The notes under the pieces were generated by a model. The model saw nothing but the letters and a program-made list of their open reading frames with translations, ran no database searches and was not told the origin of the DNA. The translations under genes and the position numbers were made by a program. Shown piece after piece: positions 40,686-51,300 of a stretch of 64,000 nucleotides of DNA (positions are counted from its first letter, which is position 1; each line of letters opens with the position of its first letter). This DNA comes from Phytophthora colocasiae (taxonomy: Eukaryota; Oomycota; Peronosporomycetes; Peronosporales; Peronosporaceae): the NCBI GenBank assembly GCA_018806915.1, contig JAGKQI010000083.1:124001-188000 (forward strand), read 5' to 3'.

Positions 40686-41285
40686 GCATTTTCCAGCATT
40701 ACTTCACGCAATCGATAGACCCAACACGAACATCATTAGAACTCTCCTTTCTCCTTGGAAATGAACTTGTGAAGCAATTCGGTGGTGCTATCATATCCAA
40801 CACGTACCGTCACGGTTTAAAACACATGGCGGGATTTGCAACGCTAGACGAGCAATCCGATCCTTCCCCACCGTCCGTTTAAAGCAATGCAAACTGCACG
40901 GCTCCCAACTCCCATCGCCTGCACCACCACAATTCCTTCCCATTATTGACGTGGCAGCTTTTGACAGGTATACTCTCAACACTTTTAGCTCCAGCTGCTG
41001 AGCAGAGCTGACTGCACGTCTCCGCTGCATATCGCATCTTCTTCAAAGTGCTTCCCATATGATGTCGCAGCTATCCTTGATAGATTGATCAAGGCACGAA
41101 TGCTCGGGCGAAGTTGCAAAGAAGATTTTTTTTCTCTTTTCAGCGGTTTAAAATATAATCTAGGGTGCCCCATTCCTCAGAAACCAGCCAAAAACCAGCT
41201 ACTCACAGCGCGACATGCTTTCGCACTACCCTCGCTGCAACTACTGCTTCCAAAGTAAGCGGGCCACTTGAGTTTCCCGACAAAT
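40686..41285. other. Intergenic region between convergent RPF1 and cytochrome c
   Basis: 600 bp without a supported gene; it should contain the 3' ends of both convergent transcripts. Confidence 0.5.
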
Positions 41286-41624
41286 TTACTCGTTGGTAGC
41301 CTCCATGAGGTAAGCGATCAGGTCGCGACGCTCCTGCGGCTTCTTCAGGCCAGCGAACACCATCTTGGTGCCCTTGATGTACTTCTTGGGGGCGAGGAGG
41401 TACTCGAACAGAGTAGCGTCAGTCCAGACGACACCCGAGTTCTTGTTGGCAGCCGAGTACGAGTAGCCGTCGGCCTGGCCGGACTGGCGGTTGATCATAC
41501 CAGCAAGGTTCGGGCCCTGCTTGTGGGCACCGCCCGCGTTAGTGGTGTGGCACTGAGCGCACTTGGTCTTGAAGATCTTTGCTCCCTTAGCAGCGTCTCC
41601 CTTTCCGCCGGCAACGTCAACCAT
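41286..41624 (-). CDS. Cytochrome c
   Basis: 112 residues in one exon. It carries CAQCH for covalent haem attachment, [40 protein letters not shown], and [20 protein letters not shown], in which the Met is the sixth haem ligand. It shuttles electrons from complex III to complex IV in the mitochondrial intermembrane space. Length and all key residues are normal, so it is a functional single-exon copy. As usual for this family there is no cleavable presequence. Confidence 0.97.
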   Translation of the reverse strand: MVDVAGGKGDAAKGAKIFKTKCAQCHTTNAGGAHKQGPNLAGMINRQSGQADGYSYSAANKNSGVVWTDATLFEYLLAPKKYIKGTKMVFAGLKKPQERRDLIAYLMEATNE

Positions 41625-42309
41625 TGTTCTTGAGTTAAGTGTGGGGGGGTTCTGGTGGTGCTTGTGAAGCGAATGCGGCCTTTTTCAAAGTGCAGAAAGC
41701 TGCGGCCACCGCTGCTCGTAATAAAACCTCGAAATCGAGGCTAAAAACTAACGTGAGGACGCGAAACGACCGAAACCGCCTACCTTTACAGCCAATCAGC
41801 GTTCGCTAAACTGTTTTAAACACGGTATCCATTACACGCATAAGCAATTTATCTAAGTATGTACTCGGTAGTCGCCTCGTCTTAACTAGTACTCCACATT
41901 ATTCTAACAGAAAGACATCCAATTGATGCATTGCCAACACATTTACCCATGTACGGGGTCACACTGTGACTCACAGTGAATTCCTCAGACACCAGCCGTG
42001 ATCACCCCGATGACGCATCGACGTCGAGTTTGTTGGGTCAGTCGCACGACTCTGCACTTCAGAGAGGTGTTTTAATCCGTTTTGGTGGTGTTGGCAGATC
42101 GGAGCCAAAGACGCGCGTCCGCTGAATTGGCTCCGGGGGAAGTTTTGACGCCGTGCATTCGCTGAGGCCAAGTTAAACCACAGTGCTAAGGTAGGTGGCG
42201 TCAAGATGACATTGAGGGCAAGCAAGGATGGAATGAGGCTTCTGGATGACTTGTAATCGAGATTCGAAGCTGTGCTATAGCTGCTGGAGTGGGAATTCGA
42301 TTCGCGTCA
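41625..42309. other. Cytochrome c upstream region
   Basis: Upstream DNA of the minus-strand cytochrome c gene, with a G-run (about 41641-41650) just before the start codon. No other gene is seen; frames at 41971-42389 lack motifs. Confidence 0.5.
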
Positions 42310-42562
42310 CGACGCCGTTGTTGGATCGGATATGGAGACCCACTGCTGACGGCAAAGGGATATCGATTGCGGAAAGACCGATGAGTCATTAGCAGTTTCC
42401 ACAGCGCTCACATTGGACTGCATGTCGTTGAGACTATCGTTCGGGTCGATGTCATGGTCATTTCCAGGCCGTAGATGGTCCTGAACTGCATACGCTGCAT
42501 CCAAGTCCACTTCTTCCTGTTCTGACTGCTTGTTGAGCCACACACTAGGTGCATCATCGGAT
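42310..42562 (-). pseudogene. Fragment copied from the CRAL-TRIO-PH gene
   Basis: The stretch at about 42400-42562 closely matches about 61965-62150 inside the CRAL-TRIO-PH gene: EEVDLDAAYAVQD versus EEVDLDAAYTVQD, then IDPNDSLNDMQ versus IDPNESLNGMQ, and the same GTGCATCATCGGAT edge. It has deletions and a shifted C-terminal end and cannot encode a protein alone. At 42562 it abuts DNA copied from PEX14, making a chimeric patch. Confidence 0.8.
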
Positions 42563-43155
42563 CTTTGACAGCACCAGAGCCTTCAACGTTGGCATCTCCG
42601 CCTTCAGCTCTGCAATGTGAACGAACTGCAGTCAGCACTGCATGTACGCTCCTTCTCATCCAATGACGCGATTAACTTGCCGAGCCTTCCGATAACAGGT
42701 CAGAAGGATGCTCGCTGCTGCATTCAACGGAGCAGCAGCTAGCAACAACTTGGACGTGTTAGAATGGTTGCTCGATACATAACAGCGGTTGTTTAAATAT
42801 CACGGAGGCAGTCGCATTTCCCGCAGGTGCTGGACATCTTCGAGTTGTGAAGTTTTTAAGAAGCGCCTCATTCTTCTTAGACTCCTGCTCCTTCTCCTGC
42901 TGCACCTTAGCCAACAATCAGCACAATCTGTGCATCGCGTAGTTCGATATAAACTTGAGGATCGATGCAGCTCCAACAAGTAACGATATCGTCCGAACGT
43001 AGGCTGGATACCGAGCACGTTGTTGCTTCATCTGCATTGGCGCAGCTAAGTCATCGCCATCGGAGCCGCAGGCGCAAGCCAGTGCTTCCTTTGCCCGACT
43101 CAGACAGATTCAGATATGATTCTACAAATCTGATTCTGTACTTCATCGTACTTAG
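42563..43155 (-). pseudogene. Degenerate partial copy of PEX14 and its promoter
   Basis: Several blocks are colinear with the PEX14 gene: 42563-42690 matches exon 3 near 38680-38835, about 42845-42910 matches 38890-38945, 42910-43075 matches 38985-39215, and 43091-43155 matches the PEX14/RPF1 promoter near 39540-39590. The copy includes intron sequence (CAACAATCAGCACAATC), so it came from genomic DNA, not from a processed mRNA. It has large deletions and no open frame. It ends less than 60 bp from the Nup35-type start codon. Confidence 0.8.
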
Positions 43156-43211
43156 TTCGAGCCAAACAGCTTTAGTGGAGTGCATCGATCAAGCGTAACT
43201 ACTTGCCCGCC

Positions 43212-44186
43212 ATGGCGTCTGCGAGGTATGCCTTACTCCTGAGCCCCTCCCCAATCGCCCCACCATGTCTTAACCACTGTGTTTGTATTCATGTTCACAC
43301 CTACAGACCCCTTACTACCGCCCAAGAGGAAGAGTACTTCCCTTCTTTCCTCACGGCGTTCCAGTCCACACCAAAGGCCGACAAGTCCAAAGAGAGCACC
43401 CCTCGCGCCCGTTCCGAGGCAGACGTACTATCTTCTAAGGCAAAGCCACGCCTCACCTTCGCCGAGAGCTTGTCCATGAACCGCAACAAGCAGCAGGGTG
43501 TTGAGGTGCCCGATGACTCTCCTTTCAGCTTTGGCGGCCGCTACCAGGACAATTTGGGTGCTCGCAGACGTAAAAACGGCACGTCACAGGATGAAGATGC
43601 CCAGGACGAGGACGTTCCACCTCCCCCCACTATGTCACTGTTGGACCCAGTGGGTTTCGCAGCAGGATCGCACAGCGTCGACGATGATGAGGCAGCGGCC
43701 GCGGCTGCAGCACGGCGAAGTGCAGCGACAGCAAGGGCCTCGTACTATCCGAGTGTGCACAGTGATGAGTGGGGTCAAGACAAGCAGTATTGGGTCACGG
43801 TGTTTGGCTTCCCGTCCAGCGCCAGGTCTTTTATCCTTCACCAGTTCCAGTCAGTGGGCGAAGTCGTCAATTACTCGAGCAGCAGCGGCGGTAACTGGCT
43901 GCATCTACGCTACCACACGAGATTGCAGGCCGAGAAGGCTCTGAGTTACGACGGCCGCACTCTGGCAAACAACATCATGATCGGTGTCAAGAAGTGCTAT
44001 CCCTCCGACAGGGACGCGAATGCGCTGGACGAGACGCCCGTGTCGAGCTACTTTGGCGCTCAGGCGCGACAGAGCCTGGGATCTCGAGATCTGGAGGTGG
44101 ACCCTACGGATGCTGACATTATGCTGCCCCCACGGCGCCGGCAAGATATTTGCTCACGGCTTCTGAGCTATCTATTTAACTGGTGA
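43212..44186 (+). CDS. Nup35/Nup53-type nucleoporin
   Basis: Two exons: a 14-bp first exon (43212-43225, ATG GCG TCT GCG AG) and 43307-44186, giving 297 residues (MASARPLTTAQEEEYF...). The MPPN RRM-like fold is at about 160-250: YWVTVFGFPSSARSFILHQF, GEVVNYSSSSGGNWLHLRYH and QAEKALSYDGRTLANNIMIG. Family members sit in the inner ring of the nuclear pore and dimerise through this fold. A FAESLSMNRNKQQG and PFSFGGRYQDNLG region precedes it. The C-terminal SRLLSYLFNW matches the amphipathic membrane-binding helix of the family. The microexon and the upstream copied promoter DNA are unusual. Confidence 0.85.
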   Translation: MASARYALLLSPSPIAPPCLNHCVCIHVHTYRPLTTAQEEEYFPSFLTAFQSTPKADKSKESTPRARSEADVLSSKAKPRLTFAESLSMNRNKQQGVEVPDDSPFSFGGRYQDNLGARRRKNGTSQDEDAQDEDVPPPPTMSLLDPVGFAAGSHSVDDDEAAAAAAARRSAATARASYYPSVHSDEWGQDKQYWVTVFGFPSSARSFILHQFQSVGEVVNYSSSSGGNWLHLRYHTRLQAEKALSYDGRTLANNIMIGVKKCYPSDRDANALDETPVSSYFGAQARQSLGSRDLEVDPTDADIMLPPRRRQDICSRLLSYLFNW

Positions 44187-44612
44187 TGCAGCGGCCATTT
44201 TGAAGCGGAGTAGGATGGAACCAAGTGGGGTATTCCACGGTCGCAACAACTAGAGTATTTCAAGTGAAATGGAGGTCGAGTCGAGTCGAATTACTTGTTC
44301 AACTGGAGCAGAAAATAGGTTCTGCACATCGTTCGACGATTTCACGTTTCTTTCGGATATCTAACTGCACTCATCACGTAGTCTGTAGTCTTGAAGTCTA
44401 CATTAACTTTAGAGCATCTCCACCGGTTAGGGAACTAAAAACTCTCCACCGAAGGTCTAGATCGTTTGTACGACCGTCGCCTGTGTTTGAATTGCTCCAG
44501 TCCTTTTTGGTCTGAGAGGAACCGGCGGTCAACATCGCTCCTCCTTTTTCAAGGGAGGAGTCGTTCGCACGCGAGTGAGACCACCCAAACGGATGGATGG
44601 GCTGAAGATTGG
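44187..44612. other. Intergenic, no feature seen
   Basis: 3' flank of the Nup35-type gene; no supported gene. Confidence 0.5.
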
Positions 44613-45093
44613 TTATTGTCGTGGTAGGCTAGTGCCGGAGACGAAGAGGCCGCTCTGAAATGCCCGCGAGCTGGTTCTGCAGTACATGCTGTTCTTGGCC
44701 GCGTTTACGTCTCGGTCGACTGATTCCCCGCATCTGCCAAGCTTGCGTAGGCAATGCAGCACCTTGTGAACGGGAACCTCTGGCTTGCTGAAGGCCCTGA
44801 GCGTCTTCATGACCACGAAAGAAGTCCAAAGTCTTGATTCTGGTGATGGAGTCCTTGACCTGGCACTTGACTCTTTTCGGAGGTGGTGACTGCGGTGGAG
44901 GCGTTTCAGGGACGATGTCGTCTCCGTACATTCGGTTGTCCGGCGGGAGGCGCAATTTCCCAGACATGGCGTATTGCAGAATGAAAAGAATATCGACAAC
45001 CCGCCCGAGGCTTGCAGAGAGGCGAATATGGGGCCGTAGTAGAGTGCTGGCGTGCTGGCCTGTGATTCCAACATGTATCCTGGAGGCTTCCAC
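44613..45093 (-). pseudogene. Probable Fanzor (TnpB-like) C-terminal relic
   Basis: One minus-strand frame reads VPVHKVLHCLRKLGRCGESV followed by DRDVNAAKN, close to the zinc-ribbon and RDVNAARN signature that ends TnpB/Fanzor RNA-guided nucleases. The other frame upstream gives KCQVKDSITRIKTLDFFRGH. A frameshift near 44820 divides them, and the RuvC core is absent. The fragment is too short for certainty. It lies next to a Harbinger relic; Fanzor genes are known to ride on eukaryotic transposons. Confidence 0.5.
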
Positions 45094-45409
45094 TAAAAGT
45101 AGATGCTATCCGCCACCAGCAACGCGAGGTGCTCCCACCTGCATTCCGGACGATCCAACGTTAGTCGACAGGATATGAACTTTGAGGGTACCAGAACACA
45201 ACGTGCATGAGTCGAACCTACATTTTGAAACCTGCCAACTAACATGTAAACGCATTAGAGAACTTTCGGATCTCCGTTTGAGTTACGTTTCAGTTTGAGA
45301 TAGACCACCTCAACAGAAACCTAAAACGCTATTTTCGGAGTTCAACAGCATATTTCAACTTCATTTCCAGTTAGCATCGTAAAGCACCAAAGCGTTCCAG
45401 AATACCATG

Positions 45410-46391
45410 ATGCCTAGTCAGTCTGACGAGCAGCAGGGCCTCTCGACTGGAGGTGAACAAGTTGGCAATGCAGTTAACACAGAGCTTGACGCTCGGGAGA
45501 GGAAGCGCCCTTCTTGCACGACCGCCAATACGCCAGAAATTCGCTGCTGCAGACGATATAGTTCTTCTTAAGGCCGTGAACACCTTCCGTCCGTGGGCAT
45601 CTGCTGTTGGGACGTCGAAGGGCATCATGAAGGTCTTTGACGACATCGCTATACACTTCGTCGGCTAGATAAGTCGTTTCGGCTTAAATAAACCTGGAAC
45701 AGTTATGCGTACCCGGGCTTCACCAATCTCGTCAACCAGTACAAAGCGGACCAGTGTCAATCGATGCGCAAGTCGGGGTCGTAGAGGAGTATGCAGAGCG
45801 CGAAGTGCTGCTTCAGAATATCGTGGCGCTAATTAGTGACTGGGACGAAAAGAAGCGCAACGCAAGGAAGAACAGACAGCCAAGCAGCGCGGCATTGAAA
45901 ATTCTGGAGAACTTTTGCGCCGTCTTGCAATGGGAGAAATTACATTCGAGGACGAGGACATAACTGAGGGTCCTTCTGAAGTTAACCATACCACGCATGA
46001 TGAAGCGGAAGAAGATGTGGAGGAAACAGCACTATCTGATGCGTTTATTGCCGCAACACCAATTAAGCGCACCAGTCGATCATCTTCAGGTGCCAGTAGC
46101 GGTCGCAAAAGAAAGTTAGCAAGCGAGAGCGCCTCGATGTAGTGTCTAATGGAATAACTCGTGCTCTCAGCGGTGCAGACGAAGACGATAAGGCTGGCGT
46201 ATAAGTACAAGATGGAGCGCCTTCAGTTTGAGCGCGAGCAAGAGGAGAAAAACGAGTTCACGCTACAGAAGAAGCTGAAAAGCGTCGCGCTCATGAACTT
46301 CAACTTGAAGATCGTCGTCTCCTGGCAGATGAAGTCGCGACAAGCGGATGCAAGAGTTTGTATTGAAAATTCTCCAGCAGCAAAAAACTAA
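45410..46391 (+). pseudogene. Harbinger-associated Myb/SANT-like accessory protein relic
   Basis: Consecutive frame-shifted pieces resemble the Myb-like DNA-binding protein encoded with PIF/Harbinger transposases. They read FAAADDIVLLKAVNTFRPWA and GTSKGIMKVFDDIAIHFVG*, then VVEEYAEREVLLQNIVALIS, then an acidic segment with KRTSRSSSGASSGRKRKLAS, then a Lys/Glu-rich coiled coil. In Harbinger elements this protein brings the transposase to the nucleus and the ends. Stops and frameshifts make it a relic. It converges on the transposase relic at 46514-47591. Confidence 0.65.
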
Positions 46392-46513
46392 GTTCCCTCA
46401 TGGTATGTCGTCATGCAGCGCGCTGCCACCCAGATAAAACTCCAAACTAGGCGGTGCTAGACCAAAATACATAGAAACTTAGATTTCCTAATGGCTGCAG
46501 GCAAGTATGACAG

Positions 46514-47591
46514 TTAAACAGAAGCACGGCAACGTAGAAATTTAGCCCAACAGCACTCTGACGCACTCTGTTGCTTCTTGTCCCAATTCATAAACTCCCA
46601 CAACGTTTTCACACGGCCAAATCCCCATTCAACGCTTTCGCGTACACTGCACATGCCCTCATTAAAAGTCGCCCTGCGCTGCTTGCAACAGACGACGGTG
46701 AACAAAACAAATCTGCCGCACCCGTATGCAGGATCTCCATATATCACTCTATTTAAGAAAATTCCGTCCCGATTTTTCTTCCATAACCTCTAGCACTCCA
46801 CTGACACTCAGCATAGTCGCATCGGGCTTTCTCCCTTCTACTGCCCCACCCAAGCTGACAATAATCCCCTCAGGAGCCTGCATACTCTGCCAGTTAACGC
46901 AATTCAATCTAGGATGACCATTATAAACCGATCTCTGCAAGTTTTCGTTAGGTAGAGATCCAATTTCACGAGCACTTGGGCGAGATATGTACTGCTTGGT
47001 GCCGTCTATAAACCCCAACATCGGCGAAGCGGAGCACCAGAATTTCGAGTAGCCATACAATAGGCCTCAATCCTTGACGCAATCAGTTCTTCGTTGAAAT
47101 ACAGTATATCTTTGTGGTTCTTGTAGAGCAACCAACTGTAGCCGCAACGATACGGCTGTAAGCAGCAGTAGACCTACCAAACTCGGAAGCTACCGTATTA
47201 GCTTCGACGCCTCAGAAAGTCTTCGGCAAACCATCGCGAATGCTTCGACTCGTCGCACGTTATCTCCAGCACTAGTTCTAACTCCATCTCGAGGAAGTCT
47301 CAGCACAGATGCAAGCAGATGCAGTTGATCCATCGTAAACCGAAATCGAATGCGTGCTACTGCATCTGACAGCATTTTGTCAAAACGACGAGAATGATCA
47401 ACAACAGCGGCTGCATCACGCAACCGAAAGCAGTGTAGCTTCTTGAGCACCCTCATCATCCGCAAAAACCGCTTCTTTCTGCCGCGGGAAAGACGCCACA
47501 CTTGCTCCAACACGTCCACCGCTTGATCGGCAGTTAGCTTAGGCCCAACAAACATCGCGCACGTCTTGAAATGGCTGTCACCACCACCCAT
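46514..47591 (-). pseudogene. PIF/Harbinger transposase relic
   Basis: Three pieces in order from 47591 downward make up the relic: a helical N-terminus (RFRFTMDQLHLLASVLRLPR, FAMVCRRLSEASK); a first catalytic block (MLGFIDGTKQYISRP and YNGHPRLNCVNWQSM); and a second (MIYGDPAYGCGRFVL, RESVEWGFGRVKTLWEF). FIDGT, YGDPAYG and VEWGF..VK hold the DDE residues of the Harbinger nuclease superfamily. The pieces lie in separate frames, so the protein is dead. No TIR pair could be fixed by eye. Confidence 0.75.
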
Positions 47592-48060
47592 CTCAACTCA
47601 AATACAGCAGGGGTAGGCTTGAGGTAACTGGGTCACTAGCTCAAACCTACCCATGTTTGAGTTGACATACAACCCCTAACCAACGTCTACCTCGAACTGA
47701 AGCTGAAACACGCACGAAAAACAGGCTCCGAAAGTTCTCTATTTTACTTGTGGCATTCGCACTTGGGGCTTGAAAGTAGTGCATTTGAACTCCATATTAT
47801 ATGCTATATGTCGATATATTCGTTTATGAGATATTTTTGCAATACACAACAACATTTCGCTTCCGTGTTGGATTGGACAAATATATAGTTTTACAGGTTT
47901 CTGAACCATATCCCTAGTAAACTTCGAGATGGGATGACATCGATCTTCGACTTGCAGCTCGAAGCAATGCGCACCAAGCAGAAAAACTTTAACTGTCATT
48001 TCATCAATACCCACGAGGTGCGCAGGTGAACCCAAGACAAGAACATTTATACTCTCCTCG
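47592..48060. other. Upstream region of the truncated MPC2 copy
   Basis: No gene is seen. TGTCATTTCATCAAT at about 47994-48008 is initiator-like and lies about 55 bp before the ATG of the truncated MPC2 copy. Confidence 0.45.
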
Positions 48061-48343
48061 ATGCTACCGTCCATTGTACCCCGCATCCTGCAGAAAGTGC
48101 TCGAGCAGCAGATCGTCGCCAACAGCCCCAAGCTCGCGCGGATCCTCGCTCACCCTGCCGGCCCGTTCACAAGTACGCTACAACACAGTTCTCCATAGTT
48201 AAATACTTTCCACTAACGCTTACTGGTTTGACCGGCGTAGTTCACTTCTGGGCACCAACGTTCAAATGGGCCATCTCGATCGCCAACATCGCTGATATGC
48301 GCGGCGACCCCGAGAAGATCTCGACGATGCAGCAGCTCGGTGC
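48061..48343 (+). pseudogene. Truncated mitochondrial pyruvate carrier (MPC2-like) copy
   Basis: Exon 1 (48061-48172: MLPSIVPRILQKVLEQQIVA...) and exon 2 (from 48241: HFWAPTFKWAISIANIADMR) match the first 60 or so residues of the intact MPC2 at 56759. The copy stops near QQL at about 48343, and within about 60 bp the sequence becomes retroelement integrase in the opposite sense. The second transmembrane part (IWSRYSMVITPKNW in the intact gene) is missing. Its 68-bp intron (48173-48240) is absent from the intact copy. Confidence 0.85.
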
Positions 48344-51300
48344 GTTGCAACGCTATTGCTCCCATTGATACCAGGTTGCTGACATGTTGTGCTTCGTCCG
48401 TTAACAGCTCACGGAAAGGTCCAAACTTCAGCACAATCTCTTTCATCAAAAAGGCTGCCACCTTGTCTGCTTGATGACTCTCCACCGTCGTAGCAACAGC
48501 GTATCTCGTTACATATTCCAGCGCCGCTATGACATATCGTTGTCCATTTTCCCCCACAGGTAAAGGTCCTGCCACGTCCAACGCCCATCGATCTCCAACG
48601 TCTCCTCCACGCAAACTTCGTAATGGTGGGATAATCTCCGTTGGCTTCGCTTTCCTACTGCCACATTCTTGACATCCACGCACCCAACACTTCACATCCT
48701 TGGCTAGATTTGGCCACCAATACACTTGTGATACTCGCGCTTGAGTGTGCGTCGTCCGTAAGTGTCCAGCCCAGATAGAATCATGACATTCTTTAAATGC
48801 TATCGGTCGTAACACCGCCGGCAAAATTACTCGAATACCGTCCGCTGTCTCAATCACTGCCATGCCGTAGCTCGTCGTTACTCGCATATTGCGATATTCA
48901 CCTTCTTTTATCAGCTTCTGAACCAGTTTGCTTTTCATCTGCTCATCGCAAATTTCGTCATCGGTCAACTGCAACGTGTCGCCTTGCAACCTCATTCGTT
49001 GTCGTTCAGCACGTGCTCGTTCATCAGCTTCATACTGCTTACTTGGCGAATTCATCCTGTGAATTGACTCAGGTCCTCGTATCGTTTTGCCTCCCGTAAT
49101 TGGTGATGTCGATGTTCGATTGTCATCACTAAGTCGTCGCTCAACCACATCGTCAGCAGCATTTTGGCGTTTACTCTGTGCCGGTCTTTTGTCAGATGGC
49201 GTCGTTCGCATTCTGGTCGTACGTTTCTCTCTCGGCTGATCATTTGTCATTGGAGTTGCCGTTGCTTCTTCGGTCATCGCCGCGTTCAAAACCATTTTGC
49301 TCACTTCCTTAGTTTCGTCTGGTGTGCGTCGTAAGGCTTCGCTTCGAGATAATGGCCGTGCCTCATTCACGTCTTTCGGCAACGACTTCTTGTGTTTTTC
49401 CCGGTTTCGCTTACCCGTTTTCACACTCCGAGCCTGCTCTTCAGCACTCGTTCGTTCCAAAGCGTCTCGGCCCGTGGATTTCGTCATGGTCGCGAGTTTA
49501 CGTCCGTCATCAGCTGCATTTCGTCCATTCCTCACGTCTCGCTGTTCGTCACAGCCATCCATCAGCACCGCATTACTGTCGATAGCATCATCCTCGTCCA
49601 CCGCATCAACCATCGTCGCTCCTTTCGCACTCATCCGTCGACGTCTCTTTCGTCGTCCGACAGCAGCCAACACCTTAGTTACTGCTGGAGATCGGGACAA
49701 CGCATCTGCTACAACGTTGGTGCTTCCAGGTCGATACTCCACAACAAAATCGTACTCCTGCAGGATCAGAGCCCAGCGATGCAGTTTCCCCGTTAGGTTC
49801 GAACTGGTCATCAGCCATTTCAGTGCAGCATGATCTGTTACCACAACAAATCGTCGTCCATACAGGTACGGTCTGAATAATTTGATCGCCCACACCACTG
49901 CCAAACATTCCAATTCAGTGATACCATACTTCGTTTCCGCCTCATTGTTCACTTTGCTGGCATACGCTACAGGTTGCCACCCGTTACCTCCATTTTGCAT
50001 CAGACTAGCACCAAGTCCAATCGTCGACGCATCAGTACTCAATCGAAATGGTAGACGGAAATCAGGATAACGTAACACCGGCTTCGTCGTTAAAATTTTC
50101 TTCACTGCTTTGAACGCTTCTTCTTGTGACTCTCCCCACTTCCACTTCACTTTCTTCCTCAATAATTTCGTGAGAGGTTCCATCATCGTTCCGAATCCAG
50201 GCACAAATTTCCGATAGTACCCAGCTAGATGTACAAATCGTTTGACTTCTACAGCATCTTTCGGTGTAGGGAAATCTCGTACAGCAGTCACTAATCGATC
50301 TAGCGGTCGAACGCCCTCTTTTGATAATTCGTGTCCCAAGTACTCCATCGACTCGGTAGCGAACACGCATTTCTTCAACTTCAACGTCAATCCCGCTTGC
50401 GAAAGTCGTTCCAGTACACAAGCCAGCTCAACTATGTGTCGTTCAATGCCTCCTCTAGTATAAATAACAATGTCATCAAGATACACTAGACAGGTGACCC
50501 AGGTTAATCCTCTCAGTACCCCGTTCATCATTCGTTGGAAGGTAGATGGCGCATTCATGAGTCCAAATGGCATTCGTACAAATTGGTACAGCCCTTGCTT
50601 CGTCATAAACGCCGTCTTCACCTTGTCACGCAACGCCATCAATATCTGCCAGTATCCTGCTTTTAAGTCGAGTGTGGAAAACAATAGTGCACCACCTAAA
50701 GCTTCCAGGGTTTCATCAATACGCGGCAAAGGATAGACATCTTTTCGAGTGATTTTATTCAGTGCTCTGTAATCCACACAGAACCTGACTTCCCCATCCT
50801 TCTTACGCACCAGTACAACAGGAAATCCCCACGCTCCATTGCCTTCTTCGATCACACCAGCCGCCAGCATCTTCTTTACGTTCTCTTCAACGACTGCATC
50901 GTCACTCTGTGCTTGGCGTCGTCTCTTCAACATTATCGGTGCTGCATCTCCGGTATCGATATGGTGTTCCACGGGTAGTGCAGTCGCCGGCGGACAGTCA
51001 CCCTTCGTCTCAATCAGGTTTCTGTACGCTCTCAGCAACTTCAATACCAGCTCTCGACTTTCTTCGTCCTCAACGCCGATCTTCACTTCATCTTCGCTTT
51101 CGAGTGGTTCTTGGCTGCTGATTTCGTCCAACCAGTGCTTCACCCTGTCACGCTGGAGCTCGCCATTGATTTCCAGAACTTCCATATCGCTGTCGATCGG
51201 AATCCAGACTCCTAACTCTTTCTTCGACGGCAACTTCGTTCGTCCGGGACCTGCATTAATCATCGGCACTATCGCTTTACCATTCTGAGCTCTAGTCACG

